The notes below the pieces were generated by a model. That model was not told where the DNA came from. It did not search any database and worked only from the letters and a program-made list of their open reading frames with translations. Source: a marine gamma proteobacterium HTCC2089 (GTDB lineage: Bacteria; Pseudomonadota; Gammaproteobacteria; Pseudomonadales; Azotimanducaceae). Taken from it: 64,000 bases of DNA. Within the stretch, counting starts at the first letter, position 1. Every line of letters begins with the position of its first letter. The translations under genes were made by a program, and so were the position numbers. Of this stretch, positions 53,072 to 61,157 are shown piece by piece. The DNA lies in assembly GCA_905182905.1 (NCBI GenBank), contig CAJJDH010000013.1, forward strand, positions 89,474-153,473, read 5' to 3'.

Positions 53072-54772
53072 ATGAGCTCAACGTCTCCATCAAATTCAAA
53101 TAGCAGCGCCAACTCATTGAGTCGTCAGCTGGGCCTATATTTTGTGCTCGCCATTGTCTTTGTTGCAGGTCTGCTGTTTGTATTGAATCAACTGGCAGGC
53201 ATTATGAGTACTGCCACTCAACAAGCTCAGGCGGTGGACTTTACCAACAACAGTATTTCCGCAGTTTTACGTGAGGAGCCTCCTCAATTAGATTCAAGCA
53301 AAGCAACTGACTCTACATCTGGCTTAGTACTAGGGCATATTATGGAAGGTTTGCTGCGCATGGATCTGCAAGATCGACTAGGACCGGCAATCGCCGAGCG
53401 ATGGGAGGTCACACCGACTCATGCCACCTTTTGGTTACGTGATGATGCCAAGTGGAGTGATGGTGAACCCATTACCGCAGCAGACTTTATCTTCGCCTGG
53501 CAACTGGCATTAAAACCAGAAACTGGCTCTGAATATGCTTCGCTACTCTACTCGATAGAAAACGCCGAAGCCATTAACAGCGGCAAGTTAGCAGCAAGCG
53601 AATTAGGCGTTAGCGCACCAAACCCCCAAACTCTAGTGGTTAAATTAGCTCGGCCCATTGCCTTCTTCGACAAACTAGTAGTATTCCCAACATTCCTGCC
53701 TATTCGCGAAGACTTTTACAACGCGACCCAAGGACGGTTTGGTTCAGATGCGGAAGAGCTACTGTATAGCGGCCCCTATGTGATTAAGCGCTGGGTCCAC
53801 AGCTCTAACCTCCTACTAGAACGCAACCCCCATTACTGGGATAGCAGCCGCGGCAAGCTTGCGCAAATCAATTTCGCCTACATAACTTCAGATGCCACCG
53901 CGACATTAAATTTCTTCAAAGACGAGCGCATTGCACTAGCGCGGCTACAAGCTGAAAACCTCACGGAGGCCCTACGCCTAAAATGGCCTATTCGACGCTT
54001 CGCAGACGGCACGGTCTTTTATCTGGAATTCAATCATCGCGATGATCGCGTTAGTCGTAACTTAAACTTTCGTAAAGCCATCCAGCACTCTTTAGATATG
54101 GAGGAATTGGTTTACAAGGTGACCAAGCTACCTGGCTATCTGCCGGGTAAATCACTATTTCCCGAGTGGCTTATTGGCGTGGAGAAATCCCTACGCGAGG
54201 AGTACCCCGCCAGCACGGTAAGCGTAGACGCAGTCAAAGCTAGGGCCTATTTAGCGTTAGCCAAAGAGGAATTAGGTTTAACCGAATTTCCTGAAATCAC
54301 TCTCCTGACCAGCGATAACCCGGTTTCTAATGTGCAATCAGAATGGCTGCAAGAAGTACTAAAACAAACCCTCGGCCTGACAATAAAAATTGATAAACAA
54401 ATTTTTAAACAGCGCCTAGCGAAAATGAGTTCAGGAGACTTTGGTTTATTACTCGGCGGCTGGGGCCCGGACTACAACGATCCGTTAACCTTCGGAGATC
54501 TATTTGCCTCATGGAACCTAAATAACCGCGGCAGATATAACAGCGCAAAAATGGATGCGTTCATTGCTACAGCGCAAAATGCTGTGGAAACTAAAGACAG
54601 AATGATGGCCTTCGGCGACATTCAGCAGCAGCTTTTTGACGATGTAGTGATACTGCCAATGTACGAGCGCGGGGTTACTTATGTTGTACACCCGCAACTC
54701 AAAGGCGTGAAACGTCGGGTCATTGGCGCAGAAACTGATTACACCTATGCCTATATTGATCCAGATGCTTAA
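53072..54772 (+). CDS. oppA: Oligopeptide ABC transporter substrate-binding protein, TM-anchored
   Basis: 566-residue family 5 extracellular binding protein. Unusually it has no lipobox; residues ~16-40 form a membrane helix (LYFVLAIVFVAGLLFVLNQL) after a Ser/Asn-rich tail, so the protein is probably anchored. Then EEPPQLDSSKATDS and WRLRDDAKWSDG-type landmarks (FWLRDDAKWSDGEPITAADF) appear, and GGWGPDYNDPLTFGDLF is a C-terminal signature. It delivers oligopeptides to the OppBCDF complex. First gene of a five-gene operon. Confidence 0.9.
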   Translation: MSSTSPSNSNSSANSLSRQLGLYFVLAIVFVAGLLFVLNQLAGIMSTATQQAQAVDFTNNSISAVLREEPPQLDSSKATDSTSGLVLGHIMEGLLRMDLQDRLGPAIAERWEVTPTHATFWLRDDAKWSDGEPITAADFIFAWQLALKPETGSEYASLLYSIENAEAINSGKLAASELGVSAPNPQTLVVKLARPIAFFDKLVVFPTFLPIREDFYNATQGRFGSDAEELLYSGPYVIKRWVHSSNLLLERNPHYWDSSRGKLAQINFAYITSDATATLNFFKDERIALARLQAENLTEALRLKWPIRRFADGTVFYLEFNHRDDRVSRNLNFRKAIQHSLDMEELVYKVTKLPGYLPGKSLFPEWLIGVEKSLREEYPASTVSVDAVKARAYLALAKEELGLTEFPEITLLTSDNPVSNVQSEWLQEVLKQTLGLTIKIDKQIFKQRLAKMSSGDFGLLLGGWGPDYNDPLTFGDLFASWNLNNRGRYNSAKMDAFIATAQNAVETKDRMMAFGDIQQQLFDDVVILPMYERGVTYVVHPQLKGVKRRVIGAETDYTYAYIDPDA

Positions 54773-54832
54773 ATTCATCCTCTCTATAGAGATACCAACA
54801 CCTACGCACATCCCCTTAGGACTATTTGCCTG

Positions 54833-55768
54833 ATGCTGCGCTACACCATAAAGAGACTAGTCCTTGGCGTACTAACGGTGTGGTTTATTGCCACAGCAAC
54901 TTTCTTTGGCATGCATGCGGTTCCAGGTGACCCTCTATCTAGCGACAAATCTACTACTGCCCAGATTCGCGCAAATTTGGAAGCCAAATATGGTCTCGAT
55001 AAACCACTACTCACCCAATACGCCATTTACTTAAAAAACATATCTCAAGGCGACTTTGGCATTTCATTCACTCAAGAAAACCGTCAGGTTAACGACATCA
55101 TCAAGGAGCATTTTCCTATTTCTGCGATTTTGGGCATTCTCGCCATTGTCTTTGCCGCACTAGGCGGCATCTTGTGGGGCGCCTTAACAGCCCTTTACCG
55201 CAACCGCTGGCCTGACAGCGTTATTATGTTTTTGGTCATTTTAGGCATTTCCGTACCGAGTTTCGTTATCGCGGCTATCAGCCAGTTGTTCTTGGTCAAT
55301 ATCAATGCGCTGGCAGGAACTACAATATTACCCGTGGGTGGATGGGGAACAGTATGGCATATGATCGTACCAGCCATGGTGCTGGGACTATCGACTATGG
55401 CTTACCTGACCAGACTCATGCGCTCGTCCATGCTGGAAATAGTCAACACTGATTACGTGCGTACCGCGCAATCGAAAGGGCTGCCAAAAACACGCATATT
55501 TAGTCGCCATCAACTGCGAAACGCGATTTTGCCCGTGGTCACAGTACTTGGCCCGGCTATAGCCGGCATCACCACTGGTGGATTTGTAGTTGAAATTGTA
55601 TTTGCAATTCCCGGCTTGGGTCGATACTTCGTCGAAGCTATCCAACAGTTGGACTACACGGTAATTATGGGTACAACCGTATTTTACGGTGCGTTCCTTG
55701 TGTTTATGGTCATTTTGGTAGACCTACTCTACGGCTGGATTGATCCGCGAGTGAGGATAAGCCCATGA
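54833..55768 (+). CDS. oppB: Oligopeptide ABC transporter permease OppB
   Basis: 311 residues with six membrane helices, the N-terminal RYTIKRLVLGVLTVWFIATATFF and the EAA-type loop YVRTAQSKGLPKTRIFSRHQL. HGxPGDP-like HAVPGDPL lies after the first helix. IFAIPGLGRYFVEAI closes the fold. Typical length and order; overlaps oppC by four bases. Confidence 0.93.
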   Translation: MLRYTIKRLVLGVLTVWFIATATFFGMHAVPGDPLSSDKSTTAQIRANLEAKYGLDKPLLTQYAIYLKNISQGDFGISFTQENRQVNDIIKEHFPISAILGILAIVFAALGGILWGALTALYRNRWPDSVIMFLVILGISVPSFVIAAISQLFLVNINALAGTTILPVGGWGTVWHMIVPAMVLGLSTMAYLTRLMRSSMLEIVNTDYVRTAQSKGLPKTRIFSRHQLRNAILPVVTVLGPAIAGITTGGFVVEIVFAIPGLGRYFVEAIQQLDYTVIMGTTVFYGAFLVFMVILVDLLYGWIDPRVRISP

Positions 55769-57156
55769 GCGATACATCTTGGCAGCCTAGTCCCGGCGAC
55801 TTCGCTATTGCGCCTCAACACCAGACCGCGGACGTTATTACCCGTCCGTCTATGTCCTACTGGCAAGACGCCTGGCGTCGCCTAAAGGAGAACAAACGGG
55901 CCCTGTTTTCTCTGTATCTCATTATTGGTTTAGTGATGTTTACCGTTGCTGGCCCTTACCTTTGGAACATTGACCCTTCTGCTCAAGACTTAGACCAAAT
56001 CGGCATGGCGCCAGGGGCTGAGCGCAATGTAACCGTTGCCCCAGCGTATACACCTTGGTATGGGCCTGAGGATAGCCTGACCTACGCGCAGGACAATCGA
56101 CTAGGACTAACCTTAGTGGGTGTTGCAACCAGTCAGGCAGTCCGCCTTGCCTGGCAAGCGCCACAGAAAGGCCAGACCAACTACGGGTATAAAATCTATA
56201 GAACTTTGTTTGCCCTTAACGACGGCGACGCCTTTGGTTTGCCGTTAATGGAAACACAAAATGAATACTTCGAGGATAGACTAGACCTACAGCCCACAGA
56301 CTATTACTACACGGTGGTAGCACTAGACCGCCATGGTCTGGAAACCGACCAGACCAGTACAATTCAACTCACCGTTATGCGGGTAATCACACTACTTGAG
56401 GCGGAAAAGCGCGGGTTAACAGAAGATGGTTTAGTGAAAGAAGGCGACCAGATTAAACTCGCCCTGCACCCCTTCGGCACTGACTATTTAGGCAGAGATA
56501 TGTTGGCAAGGCTGATTTATGGTGGCCAAGTGTCACTATTTATTGGCATCTTCGCCCCGCTTCTTTATGTATTACTAGGCGTCATCTACGGCAGCATCGC
56601 AGGTTTTATGGGCGGCGCTGTAGATCAACTAATGATGCGCTTTGCTGACTTTGCCGTAGCACTGCCATTCTTGTTATTTATGATCTTGCTTAAAGTGATC
56701 TTTGGCATCGGCCCTGGAGAAAGCGGCGTCTTACCGATGTTGGTGGCAATGGTAATATTGCTTTGGCCCGCACCAGCCCGATTAGTGCGTGGTCAAATAC
56801 TACAAATTCGCGAAGAAGGGTATGTCAGCGCATCAAAACTACTCGGCGCAAAAACTGACTATTTGGTCTTTCGGCATATGATCCCCAATACTATGGGGGT
56901 AATTTTGGTGACCATTACATTCCAAGTACCCAGCGCCATTTTCACAGAGGCTTTTCTATCTTTTATCGGCATGGGTGTGGCCCCGCCAACACCATCCTGG
57001 GGTTCAATGTGTAATGACGGCATCAAGTCCATGCTCACACGACCACATGAGTTATTTTTTCCTGCCCTCTTTATCAGTATTACTGTGCTAGCGTTCAATC
57101 TTCTTGGCGACGGTCTCAGAGATGCTTTAGACGCGCGTATGCGCAACAGAGAATAA
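55765..57156 (+). CDS. oppC: Oligopeptide ABC transporter permease OppC with Fn3-like insertion
   Basis: 463 residues; usual OppC is about 300. The first membrane helix is at 46-64 and the canonical block HPFGTDYLGRDMLARLIYGG starts at 235. Between them is a ~160-residue segment placed in the periplasm. Residues 118-207 look like a fibronectin type III domain: AVRLAWQAPQKG, YGYKIYRTLF and YFEDRLDLQPTDYYYTVVAL, with the strand alternation and Tyr of that fold. The remaining five helices and the EAA loop (GYVSASKLLGAKTDYLVFRH) are normal. It may bind peptide or the anchored OppA. Confidence 0.9.
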   Translation: MSDTSWQPSPGDFAIAPQHQTADVITRPSMSYWQDAWRRLKENKRALFSLYLIIGLVMFTVAGPYLWNIDPSAQDLDQIGMAPGAERNVTVAPAYTPWYGPEDSLTYAQDNRLGLTLVGVATSQAVRLAWQAPQKGQTNYGYKIYRTLFALNDGDAFGLPLMETQNEYFEDRLDLQPTDYYYTVVALDRHGLETDQTSTIQLTVMRVITLLEAEKRGLTEDGLVKEGDQIKLALHPFGTDYLGRDMLARLIYGGQVSLFIGIFAPLLYVLLGVIYGSIAGFMGGAVDQLMMRFADFAVALPFLLFMILLKVIFGIGPGESGVLPMLVAMVILLWPAPARLVRGQILQIREEGYVSASKLLGAKTDYLVFRHMIPNTMGVILVTITFQVPSAIFTEAFLSFIGMGVAPPTPSWGSMCNDGIKSMLTRPHELFFPALFISITVLAFNLLGDGLRDALDARMRNRE

Positions 57157-57158
57157 CG

Positions 57159-58220
57159 ATGACTAAGCCCTTATTAAGAGTCCAAGATCTGCACGTGGAA
57201 TTTGCCACCCATGGCGGTACAGTGCATGCAGTGCGCGGCGTGAGCTTTGATGTTAAGGCCGGTGAAACGCTGGCAATTGTCGGTGAATCTGGATGTGGTA
57301 AATCAGTTACGGTACAGAGTCTGATGGGCCTAATACCTATGCCACCAGGACAAATAACCAAGGGTTCAGCAGAACTCATGGGCCACGACATATTGTCTAG
57401 CAAGTTTATAGATGGTCAGGATATCCGCGGAAGTAAGGTCAGTATGATCTTCCAAGATCCTATGACGTCGCTTAATCCAACAATGAACATCGGCAGCCAA
57501 ATAGCTGAAACTCTAGAAGTGCATCGCGGCTATAGCAGGCGCAAGGCATTCAATAGGGCCATAGAACTATTGGAACTGACAAAAATACCTGAAGCAGAGA
57601 AACGCGCTAAACAGTATCCGTTTGAGTTTTCCGGTGGCATGTTACAACGCGCTATGATTGCCATGGCAATTGCCTGCGAGCCTACAATGTTGATTGCTGA
57701 CGAGCCTACTACAGCATTGGATGTAACTATTCAGGCGCAAATTTTGGACCTACTCAAAGATCTACAACAAGAAACCGATATGGCTATTGTACTGATCACC
57801 CATGATTTAGGCGTTGTAGCGAGAATGGCTGATGAAGTACTGGTCATGTACGCAGGCCAAGTAGTTGAAAAGGGTCCGGTGGATGATATTTTTTATCGCT
57901 CAGCCCACCCTTATACTCTGGGATTGCGCGGTGCCATGCCAAGTAATGACCCACAAAATAATCAACAGCTTACGGCGATAGACGGCTCTCCCCCAGATCT
58001 ATTTAGCCCACCCAAAGGTTGTGGTTACCACCCACGATGCCCCAATGCCATGGTGCTTTGTAACCAGCGAGCGCCGGTCATTGAATCTCTGTCTGAACAA
58101 CATTGGTCGCGCTGCTGGCTGCATCACGCTGACAGTGAACAAAGACCCCAAGGTCTGTATTTTCGGCCTTCGGCAGCACAGCCCAATAGAACGCCTGAGC
58201 AAAAAGGAACATCCCAATGA
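57159..58220 (+). CDS. oppD: Oligopeptide ABC transporter ATP-binding protein OppD
   Basis: 353 residues. Walker A is GESGCGKSV, the signature FSGGMLQRAMIAMAI, Walker B MLIADEPTTALDVT and the switch histidine in LITHDLGVVA. The C-terminal oligopeptide-transporter region contains GCGYHPRCPNAMVLC, with the Cys residues of the Fe-S site seen in some OppD/DppD proteins. Overlaps oppF by four bases. Confidence 0.94.
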   Translation: MTKPLLRVQDLHVEFATHGGTVHAVRGVSFDVKAGETLAIVGESGCGKSVTVQSLMGLIPMPPGQITKGSAELMGHDILSSKFIDGQDIRGSKVSMIFQDPMTSLNPTMNIGSQIAETLEVHRGYSRRKAFNRAIELLELTKIPEAEKRAKQYPFEFSGGMLQRAMIAMAIACEPTMLIADEPTTALDVTIQAQILDLLKDLQQETDMAIVLITHDLGVVARMADEVLVMYAGQVVEKGPVDDIFYRSAHPYTLGLRGAMPSNDPQNNQQLTAIDGSPPDLFSPPKGCGYHPRCPNAMVLCNQRAPVIESLSEQHWSRCWLHHADSEQRPQGLYFRPSAAQPNRTPEQKGTSQ

Positions 58221-59200
58221 GTGCTTTGGTAGAAATTAACGACCTCACCAAATACTTCGATATTGGCCAAGATCAAATCGTACATGCTGTAGACGGTGTC
58301 AGCCTAAGTATCAACAGTAAGGAAGTGGTGGGACTAGTAGGCGAAAGTGGTTCTGGTAAATCTACGCTAGGTAAGGCGGTTTTAGGTCTGCATGATAAAA
58401 CATCAGGCAACGTTTCTTTCGCCGGGCAAGTGTTGCCGCAAAAGTACCGCAGCAAAGACTTTCAAAGTCGCGCGCAACAGATGCAAATGATCTTTCAGGA
58501 CCCTTACTCTTCGCTAAATCCGAGAATGACAGTGGGAGAGATCATTGGCGAAGGTCTGAAGTTGAACAAGGACATAGATGCAGAAGAAATTTCCCAGCGG
58601 GTAGATCACTGGCTATCTTTAGTCGGCCTAAGCGCAGAACATAAATCTCGCTACCCCCATGAGTTTTCAGGTGGTCAAAGACAGCGGATTGGTATTGCAC
58701 GCGCACTCATTCTAGAACCTGACTTTGTTGTCTGCGACGAACCTATTTCGGCCCTTGATGTATCCGTCCAAGCCCAAGTGGTTAACCTATTAGCTGAACT
58801 AAAGGAATCTATGGGTTTAACGCTACTGTTTATAGCCCATGATCTATCCATGGTCCGCTATATCAGTGACCGCATGGCGGTCATGTATTTAGGTGGCCTA
58901 GTGGAAGTAGGAGATGCCGATGACGTCTTCTTTGATCCCTTGCACCCTTACACCAAAACACTAATAGCCTCTAATCCAGAGGCCGACCCTGAAAGTGAGA
59001 GGCAGCGGGTTTCCACAACAATTCAAGGCGAAATTCCTTCACCTGTAAATATTCCTGCGGGGTGTCGTTTTGCTAATAGGTGTCCTGAAGCAATGTCTAT
59101 ATGCCATGGGACAACACCAACCCTAAAGAAACCATCCGCGGCCATGGTAGGCAATGAGAGCAAGGAAAATCGACGCGTAGCATGCCACCTATTCGATTAA
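58217..59200 (+). CDS. oppF: Oligopeptide ABC transporter ATP-binding protein OppF
   Basis: 327 residues. Walker A GESGSGKST, signature FSGGQRQRIGIARAL, Walker B FVVCDEPISALDVS, switch IAHDLSMV. The C-terminal block CRFANRCPEAMSIC matches the OppF/DppF cluster-binding-like region. Forms the second ATPase of the importer. Last gene of the operon; a 348-base gap follows. Confidence 0.94.
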   Translation: MSALVEINDLTKYFDIGQDQIVHAVDGVSLSINSKEVVGLVGESGSGKSTLGKAVLGLHDKTSGNVSFAGQVLPQKYRSKDFQSRAQQMQMIFQDPYSSLNPRMTVGEIIGEGLKLNKDIDAEEISQRVDHWLSLVGLSAEHKSRYPHEFSGGQRQRIGIARALILEPDFVVCDEPISALDVSVQAQVVNLLAELKESMGLTLLFIAHDLSMVRYISDRMAVMYLGGLVEVGDADDVFFDPLHPYTKTLIASNPEADPESERQRVSTTIQGEIPSPVNIPAGCRFANRCPEAMSICHGTTPTLKKPSAAMVGNESKENRRVACHLFD

Positions 59201-59444
59201 CTTTATTGCTACACCAGTTCGGAACGTGACTTTTCTAGATATAACTTTCCGCTAGATAAGATAACTAATTGCGCAAAAGCGGTCACGTAACGCAAATCTA
59301 GAAAGTATCAAAATATAGGTAAGAGAAAAGGAAAAGGAAAAAATAGAAAGACAGCAGGCACCATAAGCAACTTCAAAACAGTTACCTTCTAAAAATTCTC
59401 GCAGAATTGACCTGCAGACAACCTTGTCAGTACAGCTACTGTTT

Positions 59445-59465
59445 CAGCTGTTTCTAGAACAGCTG
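59445..59465. terminator. Hairpin in opp/RRM convergent gap
   Basis: CAGCTGTT and AACAGCTG pair perfectly (8 bp) around a TCTAG loop. No clear T-run. It is 84 bases past the RRM stop; a processing or weak termination signal is possible. Confidence 0.35.
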
Positions 59466-59490
59466 CCAGATCAGAGGTTTACCAGAGTGC

Positions 59491-59520
59491 TTTTGTCCTG
59501 ATCGCTAGATCAGAACAAAA
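59491..59520. terminator. Strong hairpin after the RRM gene
   Basis: Arms 59491-59503 and 59508-59520 pair at 12 of 13 positions (TTTTGTCCTGATC with GATCAGAACAAAA) around GCTA. It lies 28 bases beyond the leftward RRM stop. The flanking T and A runs are in the stem rather than after it, so it may stabilise the 3' end rather than terminate on its own. Confidence 0.5.
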
Positions 59521-59548
59521 TGCGATTCTTGCAATAACGAAATCGTTT

Positions 59549-59836
59549 TTAGAAACGACGTCCGCCACCACCACCACCGCCGCCGCCACCTGGGCGTTGC
59601 TTGCTTTGTGCTTCGTTGACGCGAAGTGCACGACCTTTAAAATCAAGACCGTTTAATGCTTCGATCGCGGCTTCAGCGCCGTCTTCGATTTCCACGAATC
59701 CAAATCCTCTTGACCGTCCGGTTTCTCGGTCAGTAATAACCGAAGCGGACGCAACACTGCCATGCTCTGAGAACAGAGTTTGCAGATCTTCATCGGTGAC
59801 CGCCCATGCGAGGTTACCTACATATAGTTTCTTCAC
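59549..59836 (-). CDS. Small RRM-domain RNA-binding protein with Gly-rich tail
   Basis: 95 residues: one RRM (RNP2 KLYVGNL, RNP1 RSRGFGFVEI) plus a tail of ten glycines and RRF. This is the typical cyanobacterial/proteobacterial RbpA-like glycine-rich RNA-binding protein, usually cold-induced. Start is a GTG at 59836 with AAGGAG 11 bases upstream. No chaperone partner beside it. The long 3' structured region may give mRNA stability. Confidence 0.92.
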   Translation of the reverse strand: MKKLYVGNLAWAVTDEDLQTLFSEHGSVASASVITDRETGRSRGFGFVEIEDGAEAAIEALNGLDFKGRALRVNEAQSKQRPGGGGGGGGGGRRF

Positions 59837-60107
59837 AGCTTTCTTAGCTCCTTGTTTGATAAGCGCTGAAATTCACTCCTAAATGGAGCATATCGACCAA
59901 TCAAACCTAGGACTTTCGAAGAAAAACGCCTGAGCAACACTACCCCAACAACATTTCTCTAATTCCAACCGAGCCATCTTGAAGCGTATTTTCATACGCA
60001 ATTCGACATCTCTAAGGGACAATCGGGCGAGAACGATTAGCCTAGGGCATGCTTGACACAGTCACAAGCAATAATTACGCATTATTTCTTGACTATTTTG
60101 CGAACTT

Positions 60108-60647
60108 TTAAACAGCGCTAACCAGCCATTTATCTCGCATTCGCAAAATTGAAGTTTCTTCCGTGTATTTCTCTAAACTATCAATCGGCACCCAGGCTAA
60201 ATCCAACGACTCTTCACTGACAACAAAGTCCATGTTTGCAGCACGCAGCTGATACCGCACGTCGAAATGATAATGGGCCGGATCACCCTTCGCTGCAGGT
60301 ATTTCATGAATATCAATATCAAAAATCTCGTCACTGATCAGAGCAACCTTTAGACCCGACTCCTCCACAGCTTCACGGAAGGCAACACCAGCGGTATTTG
60401 CATCACCATCACTATGACCACCCAGCTGTAACCACATTTTGAGTTTACGGTGGTTGGTCAGTAACAGTTGCTCCCCAGAAGCATCTACCAACCAGGCGGA
60501 GCCAGTTATGTGCCCCGCCCAGCAATTGCGTTCAAAGCAATTGGGGAATTCAGCGAGCAAATCTCTAAAGCGTTGAACAGTCTGAGTTTCAGCCGGATAA
60601 CGAAGATGGTAGCGCTCAATGGCCTCACTTAGATTGCGTCGATGCAT
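60108..60647 (-). CDS. NUDIX hydrolase
   Basis: 179 residues from the ATG at 60647 (AAGGACT). Residues around GGHSDGDANTAGVAFREAVEESGL form the Nudix box; the first Glu of GX5EX7REUXEEXGU is Ala, while REAVEESGL is intact. It hydrolyses a nucleoside diphosphate linked to another moiety; substrate unknown. N-terminal ~60 residues are a helical module (SEAIERYHLRYPAET). The frame runs to 60719 but lacks a start with a ribosome site. Confidence 0.85.
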   Translation of the reverse strand: MHRRNLSEAIERYHLRYPAETQTVQRFRDLLAEFPNCFERNCWAGHITGSAWLVDASGEQLLLTNHRKLKMWLQLGGHSDGDANTAGVAFREAVEESGLKVALISDEIFDIDIHEIPAAKGDPAHYHFDVRYQLRAANMDFVVSEESLDLAWVPIDSLEKYTEETSILRMRDKWLVSAV

Positions 60648-60755
60648 AAGAGTCCTTATTCTCAATGAAGTGGAAAGCTTAACCCAACTGACACCAGTTA
60701 TGGGCCACGCTCGCCGCAACTAAAGATTTTTTGGTTCACTAATAAGGAGAGGAAT

Positions 60756-61040
60756 ATGCTTGCAGTAGTTGCAAAGCTCAACGTTTTAGAAGGTAAAGAA
60801 GCAGAATTTGAAAAAGTTATGCTTGGGTTGGCGGAACAGGTAAATGCCAACGAGCCTGGCTGCCACCTCTATAAGCTGTGCAAAGATGCAGATGGCAACT
60901 ATGTTGTTATGGAACTCTACGCCGACGCCGAGGCGGTAGCAGCACACGGTGCTTCAGAGCATTTCAAAGCAGCGGGCGCAGGCTTCAAGGGTTTAATGGG
61001 CGGAGCTCCCGAGATCACCCGAATGGAAGTAGTAGGCTAG
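60756..61040 (+). CDS. Antibiotic biosynthesis monooxygenase (ABM) domain protein
   Basis: 94 residues of the ABM dimeric ferredoxin-like fold: MLAVVAKLNVLEGKEAEFEKV, then NEPGCHLYKLCKDADG and YVVMELYADAEAVAAH and FKAAGAGFKG. Members range from quinone monooxygenases to haem-degrading enzymes; specific role not determined. GGAGAGG precedes the ATG. A TTAGG-type repeat begins at its stop codon. Confidence 0.88.
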   Translation: MLAVVAKLNVLEGKEAEFEKVMLGLAEQVNANEPGCHLYKLCKDADGNYVVMELYADAEAVAAHGASEHFKAAGAGFKGLMGGAPEITRMEVVG

Positions 61041-61100
61041 CTTAGATTAGCCGAGACTAGGCTAGGTTAGGTTAGGTTAGGTTAGACTAGCTTAGACTAG
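61038..61100 (+). repeat. Degenerate 5-bp (GTTAG/ACTAG) tandem array
   Basis: From the stop of the ABM gene the sequence is a run of five-base units on the theme NTTAG/NCTAG; four perfect GTTAG copies lie at 61066-61085. It makes stops in several frames. Function none apparent; it looks like simple-sequence expansion. Confidence 0.8.
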
Positions 61101-61118
61101 GCAAAAATAAGCTCGAAT

Positions 61119-61138
61119 GACCCAGCAACTGCTGGGTC
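61119..61138. terminator. Hairpin between ABM and CobT-like genes
   Basis: GACCCAGC and GCTGGGTC form a perfect 8-bp stem with AACT loop, in the gap between convergent genes. No T-run, so it is a likely but unconfirmed bidirectional terminator. Confidence 0.5.
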
Positions 61139-61157
61139 CAAAAGCAGTTAGCTTGAA

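Larger units (their letters stand above)
59201..59548. other. Intergenic region with hairpins, 348 bases
   Basis: Lies between the rightward opp operon and the leftward RRM gene. Contains an A/G-rich tract (about 59320-59360) and the two hairpins listed separately near its right end. I see no coding frame. It is the 3' region of both transcripts. Confidence 0.5.

Noticed and set aside
61066..61085. Telomere-like or CRISPR-like array
   Set aside because: Units are 5 bases with no spacers, inside a chromosome between ordinary genes. It is simple-sequence repetition.
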